From Onchidella celtica (Eukaryota > Mollusca > Gastropoda > Systellommatophora > Onchidiidae), in contig OZ007581.1 in NCBI GenBank assembly GCA_963931925.1, positions 23,741,043-23,805,042 of the forward strand: DNA of 64,000 nucleotides. Reading direction: 5' to 3'. Below the pieces are notes generated by a model. It saw only the letters and a program-made list of their open reading frames with translations. It did no database searches and was not told the origin of the DNA. Below, one piece after another: positions 43,111 through 54,600 of this stretch (position 1 is its first letter; every line of letters starts with the position of its first letter). The position numbers and the translations under genes were made by a program.

Positions 43111-45780
43111 GTGCTTGTTGATGCGTGTGTTTGAGAAAGGGGGTTGGATGTTTGCCGCTTTCTGCCTAAGTAGGTTCGGTTTGTTTTTGCAAAATTTAAA
43201 TCACCTTCTAAATTTTATAAGGTCACTTCATTAAAAAGTGGAGGGAGAACAAGCACACCCCTGACCTGAGTGTAGCTTGTGGGTATGTAAAAAGATCACA
43301 GGAAAATTGGGTATTTTGCGCATATTTTGATGGAATAACCCCCCCCCCCCCAAAAAAAAAGAAAAAAACAACGCAATTAAAAACAAAAAAAAAGCCTGCC
43401 CCCATCGCCAACCTCTGTGCACCATACTGAATAAAGTTTGCTCCGTCCCTTACGAGTGTCATCATCCAAAGTAATTTTTACAAGTGGAAGTCCCCCTCCC
43501 CCCTACCTTTTTTGTTCTTATAACTTTATTGTACCTAACAATCTCTCCCCGCCACACCCCCCATCCCCTCCAATTCCTTCACTCCCTGTCAAAATTGCAA
43601 CTCAGGAACTTGTCAGGCGACTCGTCATTAACTAAACTGTCGACACATTTTGCAAGCATGTGACCATTACATAAATAATTTAGGACAAATAACTTATGCA
43701 GTTGTAATCATCCCAGTCTTGGTATTCACCATTCTTTCTTAGATTATGCACAGACTGCGGTATTAAAGTCATTAACCTCAAATTTCAAATGTAATGCCTC
43801 GCGCTAAAAAACATGAAATGCATCACATCCTGTCAAACGGAACAAATCTTTTACTGCCCTCAAAACGCTCTGAGAAAATTCTATGCCCGCAATAAACATC
43901 AGTAATCAAGACTCACATATAGGAATTTGATGACGACTTTCCTTTGACAGTGTGTCATGCGTTAACAATAATTATGACATTTTTACCACGGGATACACTG
44001 GGAATGATATATGTGGTGAAAAGAAATTTATATTTTACTAGCTGGGGCTCCGTGGGTTGCCCTGGATAAACGCCTCTGTCTCTCTTTGTATATTCCTCTC
44101 TTTCTCTTCCTATCCCTCACTCCTCTGTGTGTGTGTGTGAATGTGTCTGTTTCTCTGTCTCTCTGTCTGACTGTCTGTCTGTCTGCCTGTGTCTGTCTGT
44201 CTTGTCTTTCTCTCTCAAATACAGCCTCCCTTGGGCACTGGTACATTAAGCGGACTCTTGCTCTGTGGGAAAAAGTGCACCAAAAAGAATTGTCTTGATA
44301 GGCAATCAAAGAAAACTGTCAAGGCCGAAAGAGGACACGGTGCGAAAACGAAAATATGAACAAGAACAACAACAACGACACACACACAAAAATAATAGAA
44401 TGTTTTAAAAACAGACGCATTATAGTAAACTAGATGAGCTACCGGGCATTGCCCAGAATAAACAATCATGTGACCCCCCCCCCCCCTCTAGTATAATAAA
44501 AGTAATAAACTACAGTCTTGCTTCAGAACTCATGCGCACCAGAACACTACGCACCAAACTGAACGCTTGATACGGTTACTTTTTATGACATACACGGTAC
44601 TATAATATATTACGAAACAAACATGCAAAAATACAAATGTTACATAGCAATAAACATTGTTATTTTTTTTTAATATATGCTTGAAGTAAACAACTTTTAA
44701 TTTATAGCCATCATCTTCCTTATCTCAATTGCCACCTTCCTGCCAAATTTAAGACCTGAAGAGTGTATAGTTTGGTCAGTTAGTCATGCCAAAGGTTGCA
44801 AGTTACTGAAATATATAATAGATTAGTATCGGTAATTGCCAGCGGTCCCGTCATGATCTGGGTATCAGTTGTAACCTGTATGAAAAGTTTGAAGCTTATA
44901 TTGTTTGTGGTTTTGTCAGTAAATAGGGCCGAGCATCGGCAAGTTCTGAAATATATACAGGCCTATAATACTGATGATAATCATGAATTATTCGCCATGA
45001 TCTTTTAAGAATAAAATGCTGTTATGGGTGGCATGCCACGCGTCGCTGGTTTGAGAGATCGACGCCAAAATGCACGATTTCTTGGTGCTCGCTTACCAAG
45101 TAGGTCATTCGAACGGCGGATGAGTCTGAAATTGATAGTCTATATCAGGGATGTGCAACTTACGCCCAGATCCGGTTTGTGAAGGGATCTGCATTTAAAT
45201 TAACCATCGTCAGGCAAAAATGTAACAAGACAGGAGATAAAACGAATAAAAAAATTAGATCAATAAAAAAATTCGTAGAACATCTAAGAAGTGCGTGTAC
45301 CTGACGCCTGCGAGTCCTAAACTTGGATTCTCGGAGAGCAGCATGTCGGTCAAGGTATGATGGCCCAGTCCTGCTCACAGGGGCAAAGAGATTGTCGCCC
45401 CTCTCCTGGTCCGTGATTATCATAATAACTGCAAGTAAACTGGTAAAGTGTACTTATTGTTGGGCCATTGATGTAAAAAAAAAAAAATAATTATAGTCTC
45501 AACTGGGTTTTCATTACCAGCGTGTGGCCAGTTTCTGAACAAGTTTTTGTGGCTATTTATCATGGTCAACAGAAGCGTTATTTTTATCAGATTGGCTTTT
45601 AAACCCAGTCCTCACCCTGATCCAATTTCTTTGCAAAATATATGAAAAATAAAACAACCGCTGTACAAGAAACAAAATAATTTATCCCACCGAGACCTCA
45701 GTTCTTGATTGTTCCAACTCCACTTTTAGCACAACTGAGAAATTCGACGTTAAGCGTTTGCATTGTATTATCTTTGTATT
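43109..45780. other. Non-coding stretch with repeat fragments
   Basis: Holds poly-C/A runs (43340-43360, 44466-44477), a CT-rich tract (44080-44215), and two copies of the ACTAGATGAGC..CCGGGCATTGCCC interspersed repeat (from about 44038 and 44428). No gene supported. Confidence 0.6.
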
Positions 45781-45786
45781 ATCAAA

Positions 45787-46203
45787 GATACTAGAAACGA
45801 TAAGATGAGACACTGTCTTCTTCGCACCACTAAAAAAAACCGTGCACACAAATTGCTCGCTGATCGAGAGCGGGGCCCATGGGGCATAGAATGAAGAAAA
45901 TGCTTGATATAATGGTAAATTTATGATGCAAAATTGTGGCAGTGCTACTGCGACTAAGCCAGTTTTCCCACAGCGATTGGGGTTATAATTCCACAATAGG
46001 TGACGTCAGTCAAGGCCTATAGCGATAGCTTAACAGTGAACAAAATTCAATATTATATTTCCCTATTTGGCTTTATAATCTTTTTTTTTTTGTTAATAGG
46101 GCACTTTCCATGACTTCCGCGTATTAATTTGCCGCTAGGTGCAGGTGCGAAATCTGTGCACGCTGAAAGCACCAGCTGTCTCATCTTATCAATTCTAGTG
46201 TCT
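45787..46203. mobile_element. 417-bp MITE, best copy of the TAGAAACGATAAGATGAGACA family
   Basis: Left end GATACTAGAAACGATAAGAT and right end, inverted, GACACTAGAATTGATAAGAT; both continue GAGACA. No open frame of note. Confidence 0.9.
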
Positions 46204-49200
46204 TTGGTATTGTGATAAAGAGTTAGAATAAATCTGAACTGTCAAACAGCTTGATACGTGCCACAACGCATTTTAAACGTGTCAAAATGTCATTTGTTTG
46301 ACATCTTCTGCACACTAAAAGATCTCCTGTTGTTTTAGGTTTTTTGTTCTTCAGAAAATGGAGCCAAGTGTATAAACATTATATGTATGTGGAAAGGGGG
46401 CGGGGGGTGGGGGGTGGGGAGGGTGAGATAAAAAAAGAAATCATCAAAATTCGAGTGTGCGCGCTTCATGAATGGGCCAAGATGTAAACAGAGAGCGGCT
46501 TCTGAAGACTACTGAATCGTTCCTTTATCTCCCTGTCAAAAAGATGCAAGTGTGGTAGGTACAAACTGAACACTGCCTGTATTCTCCTGCTTGTAAGAAT
46601 CGAACAAGTTGTCCTACGGGGCCATCCATAAAGAACAAAATTTAGCGATTTACCCCCATTGTATGAGCGTAGGGCCATTAGAATGGTGAATGTCCATGAG
46701 TAAAGCCTTGTTTTTCTAAAACCTGAATTGACGCTTTACAATGATTATTTTGACTGTTTCATCAGAAACACGATATTTATATATACATAAACCAACAACT
46801 TTAATTTGTTGACAATAAAATAAATGAACCAAACTTTTTTACTGAAATGCTATACCTGAAAAACGTATGTACACTCCACAAAACCGCCCCTCCCTCAAGT
46901 ATGCTTTTCATACGCTGAGGACAAGCCCCAATCTCCACCCTATCTCTCCTCCAGTCGTATGTAATTTGAGGACGGTCCCCAAATCCACTTGTTTGTTTAT
47001 GACGACAGCATCAGTGTATTTTTGTTAATGTTAGGATATTGTACTTCTATATGCACGTGCATTTTATTTGTTTAGGTGATTAATTGATATACATGTAATA
47101 TTTTAAAATTTATCGTACCATGTTTCTGGTGCGGGGCTTTGTGAAATACGGTCGTACCAGACAGTATAGATTTAGAGTACAACCCGAGACTCAGGATAGG
47201 CTCATAGAGATATTATTACACTAGAATGAGCACGGTGTCACACGGCGTGGAACTATTAGAGTCTTGTGACGGCCATTTTGAGTTGGGGTGGCGATTTCGG
47301 AAGTCAGAGGTTTTTTTTTCTGTATGCAAGATGGTTCAGAATTCCATAAATCATTTCTATCCTTCTGTCTTTCCCATCTAAGGGGGTGGGGGGGGGGGGA
47401 GGGGGAGGAAAGGCAGAAGAGAATCAAAGACCTGGGTCTTTTATGAACAAGTGCCGAAGCGGCAGTTGACTGCACAGTGATGGCTCAGTTTCAAGGAGAG
47501 AGATAGGACGCTAAATGCTCTGGGCTAATAATGTCCAGATTTACGTGTCATCGTTCTGCATCATGCTCCTCCCACCTCCATCACCCTTGTGTTTTGGATT
47601 GTCTCAGTTAAAACAGACAGCCATGATAGGACTGGGTGGCAAGGTTATCTCCATAGGCCTACTTCCTCTTTGATATGAATAAAACGTACGTCCAAACAAC
47701 TTGATCATTTAGTGCATTGGATTGACAATAGGGAAGGGCTAAAGATCAAAACCTATTGTAATATATTTATCAATATGAGTATATCGTGGGGCATTGCCAT
47801 ATTGTTGTTTGCGACACTGTGCTGATTTGTTTAGCCTTTGTCATGAAAGTGGTTCTCTCACTCCTCATTTCATTATAAGTGTCATTCCAATCTTTAAGTT
47901 TCGATTTTGAAAGGTCTGGAACAAACCCTTCGAATTTTCAATCCTCATTTTCCTGAAAAGGCAAAGATGCACATAATACAACAATATGGAAAATGCCAGT
48001 CGATATTATTTATCAAGCAATAACAACAATTTTTTTATTGTGACTTATTTTTTTGCTTTTTTTTTTTTTTTTTTGCTTTCCGTGGAAGGAATCTGAGAGA
48101 TTGGCTAAATGGATTGCCAGAATAAGTAGACAAACTGAGAATGGGAAGCCTTGGTATCCAACCAAGAATGACTAAGTGCGTAGTGCTCACTTCCTAAGCT
48201 CTGACAATTACGCAGGGCTCGATAAACAGACACTAAGACCAGAGGCAATTCCATCCGTCTTCGAAAATTATCCTCCCCTCAAGCAGAAACTGCCAACTCC
48301 AAGAAGACCATCTCCCAAAAAGAGGAAAAATCCTGAGAGCTGAACACCCCCCCCCCCCCCCGCCAAGGCATGTATGTATGATCTAGATCACTCATATGCC
48401 CACCACTCAATCGAAGATCATCTTGAGAGGACAAAGGCAGAGATTAATTTATGCAAATAAAAGAAAGCTGTGCAAAGGCCGCTGAATTAAGAAATAGCAA
48501 GAAAAAGCAGGTGCGGAGAGAGAAGAAAATTGAAAGTTTTCATGTCTATTCTCTTCTTTCTTTCTTTCTTTATATGCTCCAGTTATACCTCTAAAATATA
48601 TATATTTTTTGTTTCTGTATGAAGGTGAACATTTTTCCTTGTTATATACTACTAGCATGCCCTTCTCATGATTTTCTTTTCAAAGCTATGCATGTTGTAA
48701 TTTTCATGACTCTTACTAGTTTTACCAGTTATGAACTTGTTATTTTGAAGAACGTTGTTTGGGGGACGTAGTCTGATTACAAAACCAAACAGAAAATATT
48801 GCGGTGTTCAGTGTTCAGCTTTAGCTTTCTATGTAAAAAAAAAACTGTCTCCGCAACAACAGCCTGTGTTGCATCGTATTTGTAGTATATCTATTATGAC
48901 TTTGACATAATTATAGGCGGGGATGGGATTACTATTCCTTGAGACGTCGAACAGCCAGCGCTTGCTCGCTAGCGAATCCTTCCCAACTCAACATGGCGCG
49001 CATGTAGGCCAATTGGGGCCACTGCGACGCATTGCACTTGTGCATGCGTGCGGACTCTAGTTTATTATAGTATCTCTATGGATAGGCTACAACTTTGCCA
49101 AGCTCTGCTTCGAGCCCTGCCCCCTCCCCATGTTTTTTTTTTACACAAAAATCTGTTGTCAGTTTCCCCCCCCCCCCCCCACCCAAGTTATACACACTAC

Positions 49201-49930
49201 CCTCACTACCAGAGATATCTCACATCAGAAAGTACATTGTATACTCTTTGCTCAAACTAAGAAGATCTAGGGGGCCTATATCTCTGCCCACTACCGTGCA
49301 CATAAATCCATTAAAACTGCTCCATGAAATAATTCCTCAGATATAATGTGTTGTTTGTTCGAAACTCACATTATTGGGTCAATGTTGTAAATGATTCAAG
49401 TCTTAGATTTTATTTGTAATAGTTTTACAAGATGATCTTTTTTGTTTCTTGGGGGCCTCCGCGGCCATCGGAATAATTGTTTCGTTTCCATCCAGTTTTT
49501 TTTTGGCAACGTTTCCTAAGTTGCCAGTTGGAACAAAATGTATTAAGTGTATCAAATGCAAATATATATCCTGTGCTCAGAAATCCTAAATTATAGTTCT
49601 GAGATTCACGAAAAGAAAAATATTAAACCGTACATGCTTATGGCGACTAGATTTAAATGGGTCCTGAAAATAGGAATTTGTTTTAGAAACTATGCTTGCT
49701 TAGCTGCATCTTTTGAAGGAGTCTGGCAAGTACAGCCTTCAGCGGGAAATAAGGAAGTTGACAGCCAAGTATGTTTATTTTACTGTTATGTTTGGCTTAC
49801 CAAAATGTAAACAAACGTGAACTTGTTAAAGTTATATATCAATTGGACTTCATTTGGCAATAAAAACGTAGCCTTTTGAACACAAAGATGTTGGTATAGG
49901 TTCTAGAAGAAGTTTCTTTTCTACAAAGGC
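46204..49930. other. Non-coding stretch
   Basis: Between the MITE and the kntc1 upstream region I see homopolymers (47388-47399 G, 48346-48361 C, 49166-49180 C) and no exon that I can defend. The 5' UTR exon or exons and promoter of kntc1 should lie here or in 49.9-51.5 kb but cannot be placed. Confidence 0.55.
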
Positions 49931-49938
49931 CACACTTA

Positions 49939-49956
49939 TTCGCAGACGTCTGCGAA
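49939..49956. repeat. Perfect 18-bp palindrome
   Basis: TTCGCAGACGTCTGCGAA reads the same on both strands. It sits about 1.6 kb upstream of the kntc1 start codon, at one end of the possible element described at 49935-50990. Confidence 0.95.
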
Positions 49957-50166
49957 CAAGATCAGAATCTTATTGGCAAATGGATTTTTAGGGTGTGATT
50001 TTTATTTAGGAAGAGCTCCTTAAAGGCCTGTTTACACTGGTAGATTTTAGGGATAGAAAAAAGGAAAGGAAATTTAGCGGAAAGCCTGTCGCGTTTACAC
50101 TGTTCTGAATCGGAATGGAATCCAACCCTTTCCTAAAGCCGTTGTGATTTCGCCCTGAGGCTGAAA

Positions 50167-51105
50167 AAATCTAGATCTAGATCTAGATCAGATCTAGCAA
50201 TAGGATCATTCTTATTTCATTCTGATTTCGGAAAGGTTATCGTCAAGTGACAACCTCCTTGGCGTAAAATGGCATTCGATTGAGCCATCGATGAAACTTT
50301 CATCAAAACATTCTTCATTCTTGATGGCGAGAGCTGTCTGGGATACAAAACAAAACTGCCCAAGTACCATAATAAGCAGGCGAGAACCAAAACCCTCTGA
50401 ATTTTGGCGAGTGATAAAAGTCTAGAAAGATCAGATTAACTTCACATAGATCTAGACTCTAGATCTACATACACTGAAAAGCTGAAACGAACAATTTCTT
50501 CGCTCGACAAGTGAGAGGCCAGCGGCTACCACACGAACGTCCATCTCAATCACATGACCAAAACAGTATCACTGATCATTCAGAAAAGGGGGGGGGGGTC
50601 AAGACTCTGCTTTTTTGGTCACTTTTTTTTCTGTATTTTCCCCCACTGATCCAGAGTATAAAATTTTGACTGGGATTTTTTAATATTTCCCCACGACATC
50701 AATTTTGCTAAATCCTAAAAAAAAAAATTTTTTTAAATTACTCCTAAAAATGAGCAATCCTAGGTTAAAAAAAAAAATGCTCTGGTGTGGGATTGAACCC
50801 ATGATGGACCAGACCCATAGTCTCCAACTTACATTAGAACTATAACCGCAGATGCTAGCCTTTGTGCCATCACAGATTGCGGTATACGGGAGAACTTTTC
50901 CATGGCAGTAGACATCACAAAACCAAGAAACCCTCCATCTCCATAAGATCGGGATCTTATTCGCGGATGTCTGTGAGCACTTCGTTCTACAAAATCAAAA
51001 TCTAGACTAATCTAGATCTAGATCTAGCTTCGACTCTTAGATCTAGCATTATAGATATAATCTATACCAATTAGATCTACCATGTAGATCTAGATCTTGG
51101 TCCAG
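50167..51105. repeat. (TAGATC)n / AGATCT clusters
   Basis: Short self-complementary runs of TCTAGATCTAGATC at 50167-50203 and 51010-51095, with single AGATCT sites between. I count about thirteen AGATCT in 50.1-51.5 kb. A similar tract is at 12045-12067. Confidence 0.85.
50785..50875 (-). mobile_element. Possible tRNA-derived SINE head
   Basis: On the minus strand, TGGCACAAAGG (A-box-like, 50859-50869) and GGGTTCAATCCC (B-box, 50789-50800) are followed by an A/T-rich tail at lower coordinates. No tRNA cloverleaf could be completed, so it is not called a tRNA gene. Confidence 0.35.
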
Positions 51106-51385
51106 ACTATTTCATGTTTCCTAGCTTGCAGTTGCATCCTTTAGTGGCCTTTTTGTCTTTGGAAAGAGCACCGCACGTCCTGACTCCTTCGAATTCTTGC
51201 AATTCTTTACAGACTATCTCAATATTTTCTGGTTGGAAGGGTAAAGATAAGGAGTAGGATTATGGTTGGGGATTGATTGGGTAGTTATTTGGGATATATG
51301 GAGCTCTACCCATTGATAATTAGAAAAATCTCGATATCAAGTCTGAACCTATATGATGCCACAGCTAGTTTAAATCGTACTTAAT

Positions 51386-51512
51386 TAGACTAGATGATTG
51401 TAGATCTACTTTTTTTATTATATTTTGCAGAGTTTATTGTACTTAATTAGATATTTTATGTAGAATCTAGACTAGATGATTGTAGATCTACTTTTTTGAT
51501 TATATTTTGCAG
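51386..51512 (+). repeat. 82-bp tandem duplication carrying the intron/exon 1 splice acceptor
   Basis: TAGACTAGATGATTGTAGAT through ATTATATTTTGCAG occurs at 51386-51430 and, 82 bp later, at 51468-51512. Each copy ends in a usable pyrimidine-rich acceptor. The second is directly in front of the exon with the start codon. Confidence 0.88.
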
Positions 51513-51638
51513 GCAGAACACAGTATGGGTGCCCATGAAGATAAGACAAGTGGTGACAGGTGTCCCTGGACACTATCACTTGGTGATACCACAATGTGTG
51601 GATGTGAAACCATTGTGAAATTCACTTCAGACGCAGCA
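51513..51638 (+). CDS. kntc1: kntc1 coding exon 1 (start codon 51525)
   Basis: Acceptor TTTTGCAG, 12 nt of 5' UTR, ATG GGT at 51525, 38 codons (MGAHEDKTSGDRCPWTLSLG ... VKFTSDAA), donor GTAAGA. A second AG four bases later (GCAG) could shift the acceptor without affecting the ORF. An upstream non-coding exon is implied by the acceptor. Confidence 0.8.
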
Positions 51639-54600
51639 GTAAGACACTGTATTTTTTAATAGGTTAAATTATGTATTTGAAGCTGGTCCTAAAACGAACA
51701 TTGTCAGGCTATTACTTATTGTTAGCCCTTAGAATCAGAGATAATGTGAACTTGGCTGAAACATGAAGAATTTTTATTTAGAATTGGGTATTATCATAGT
51801 GGATTCGTACCATTGATCAGTTACGTAATTGCGAGTAGTAGTGACGCACCTCGATCAGAAAATAACTAAAATGTTTCAAATTATATAAATAAAAATGAAA
51901 CAATTTTCAGATAGGCAGGATGACATAGTGAGATCATGCCACTTATATGCAGTCATGTTTCTCTGTTTTCCCTGCAACTCATTTAAAACTAAAAGTATTC
52001 ATTGTCTTGATATTATAAATCAGTTCATTCATGTTTTTTTGTATTTTTTATTTTGAGGCTTCAACATTGCCCAAGCTCAGTGCAGCATGTACAGGAGATC
52101 AGCTCAGTGTTATTGCAATTGATAACCTTCTGGCAACGGTACAGGAGCAGGATGTATGCTGTACAAATTTCAGTGAGTTTGTTTTAAGCTCATTTGACTT
52201 TAACTTTAAGCCCCCAGAAAGACTTCCGAATGTATCTCATGCCAGTATTGCCAGATTGCACTTTTTAAAGAACTCAACAGTTAAAATTGCCCAGCTGCAT
52301 GTCAACAATAAAAAAAACATCCCTATAGGGGACTAACTTGCCAGGGAGGATGTCCCACTGTGATCCCCTGTGCAAGGCGGCTCCTAAAGTAATATCTTTG
52401 TTATGATCCATATACCCTGCGGCCTAGAATAGTTCTTTGCTGTTAAGAATATCTGGCCATGAGACACATTTGGAAGTTCTCCCAAGCTCCCTAGTAAAAT
52501 ATGAAACATGGACTCAGTTTTAGTATTTGCCTCAGTGGAGAATGTATAAAATATATAAATGTAAGACTGTATAATTATATATAAAAATGGTACATTTTAA
52601 TCTGAGACAAATTTAGAGGCAGCTTTTTCTGTTCATGGGTAATTTTAACAGTTATGCAAAGAAACCACATTATGGTAAAGGTGTTACAGTTAGTGTTAGA
52701 CAGTGTATTTGAGACGGTTTGATTTTGGATGCTTGAGAAATCCCAAACGTAACAGAAGAAAGCACATGTATTTTAAATATTTATGATGAATCAACTGCAA
52801 AAGTTTAAAGTCCAGGTCTTTGTAGAAAATGTGGCCTGAACTGAACGTTCGGTATGAGAACTGAGCTAATGAATATCTCTTTAATTATTGTAGAAAAAAA
52901 AGACTTTGAAAACCCGATTTGTATTATTTTAACAGAGAGCAAGGTCGATGATGTGGCAGTTTTAGCTGGAGGTTATGTTGCATTAGGGGAAGAGAGTGGC
53001 GTGCTGACCATCGGTGTTTTAGAAGAAGGCAGCAAGTTTAGAGTCAAACAGTCGTGTGTAAGTATTTTCTTCTCTCTGGCAAGGCAGCTGCTTTGGTGCT
53101 GTAGCAGAGGTCATGGGTTTGAGCCTGGGCTGTTTTTCTTCTGTCTTTCACCACCACTTTACTGAGTGCGAACTAGGCATAATGCTTCTAAATGCCTTGC
53201 CTTTCTCCAAATGATGTGTGAGTGCATTTCAAATATATACTAAATTTGATCAAATTTATAATGAAAGCAGTTTAAATAAATGTACCTAAATACATTTCCT
53301 TTATCTGCTGTAAACAGAGGAATAGAGGAAACTTACAAAATTTCATATTTTGAAAAAGTATGATAACATCAGTCTGTGAAAACATGACATTCAGTGAGTG
53401 TAGCATCAAATGTTTGTATCATGCATTACTTTCCATGACTGTTCTGTAAGCCTGAGATTTTATTATGTACTGCATTCTTAAAAATCATTTGATAATCTAT
53501 TATAAATTGAAATCAGAAATTTTCAGGAAACTTGCCCGAACATTAACTGTTTATATTGATAGCCACTAGATTACATTTGTGGGTGGATCTGACCAAACTG
53601 GACTGTAGGTGAAATTTTACACCTTTTTGAAAGATCGAAATAAAATACTTCTGAAACGATTTCAAGCAAACTATTTCAACTAAATGCATTATAATGGTTA
53701 ATTGTTCATATCGTAAGCAAATCTCTCCATAGAAATATTTTGCCTTTTGGAGCAGTTTTCTCAGGCATTTGGTCTTTCACCCTTAGCCCGATTTAGTGAG
53801 ATCCACTCACATTTATTCCCTTTTTTGATATTCTTTCTTGTGTTCTTGAAAATAGCACAGCGTTGCCTTAGAATTTGAAAATTCATATTTTCACATTACC
53901 TTCTGTGTCGTTTCAGAATGTTTTGCAAGACATGAAAAACATAAAGGATTTTGCTTTTCTACGGGTTCTATTTCAAGTTATTGATGGTATGTTATGGATG
54001 TGTGGCAGGTTAAGTCTTTTAGTCTCAACAACTATTCTTTTTTAACACAAGAGTTCTGTTATTTCATTCTTTGTTTTTACCCTTTTTTTTTTCTTCAAAA
54101 CACATATTGTAGAGACACTTCCCATAAACAAAATAATTTATTATATCCAGTGAACTTTGACCACTTGCATTTCAGCATTTGCTCACTGAAGAATGGTGTA
54201 TTGAATGAAATGCATTATGGCTTTGATATATGAAAGGAGGTTTTCTTCCCCTGTGCGGCTGTGCGCATAATATTTGCAGGGGCCTTCCGTACTTTTTCAG
54301 TAAATTCCATATCTTCTTCATCTTTCATATTGATTTTAATGAACACTTTCCTTTTCATCTATGTGCAATATTTGTATGAGGACATAGACTTTCAGTTTGT
54401 CTTCTGTCAGGTGGCAAAGTGAAGGATGGATCCATGGCACGAATTGTATGCTTGTTATCTGGAGGATTGTTGGTGGTCTTCAACAATATTGTTTTGAATG
54501 ATGGAGGTAATGTAGAATCAGTAGAACATTCTGGTTTGTTATTTTCTGTGATTGTTCAAAGAAGTTACTTTGTTTTGCAGAAAAGTTAGTTTTAAAAAAA

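Larger units (their letters stand above)
49935..50990. mobile_element. Possible non-autonomous DNA element with inverted ends of about 36 bp
   Basis: CGCAGACGTCTGCGAACAAG at 49941 and on to ATCAGAATCTTATTGG is matched in reverse complement, at roughly 80 percent, by 50948-50985. The inside carries GGCCTGTTTACACTGG-type sequence reminiscent of PIF/Harbinger MITEs and (TAGATC)n tracts. No target duplication was established. Confidence 0.4.

Noticed and set aside
52173..52336. Extension of kntc1 exon 2 along its open frame to 52336
   Set aside because: A consensus GTGAGT donor at 52173 gives the phase needed by exon 3, and the extra residues do not resemble KNTC1.
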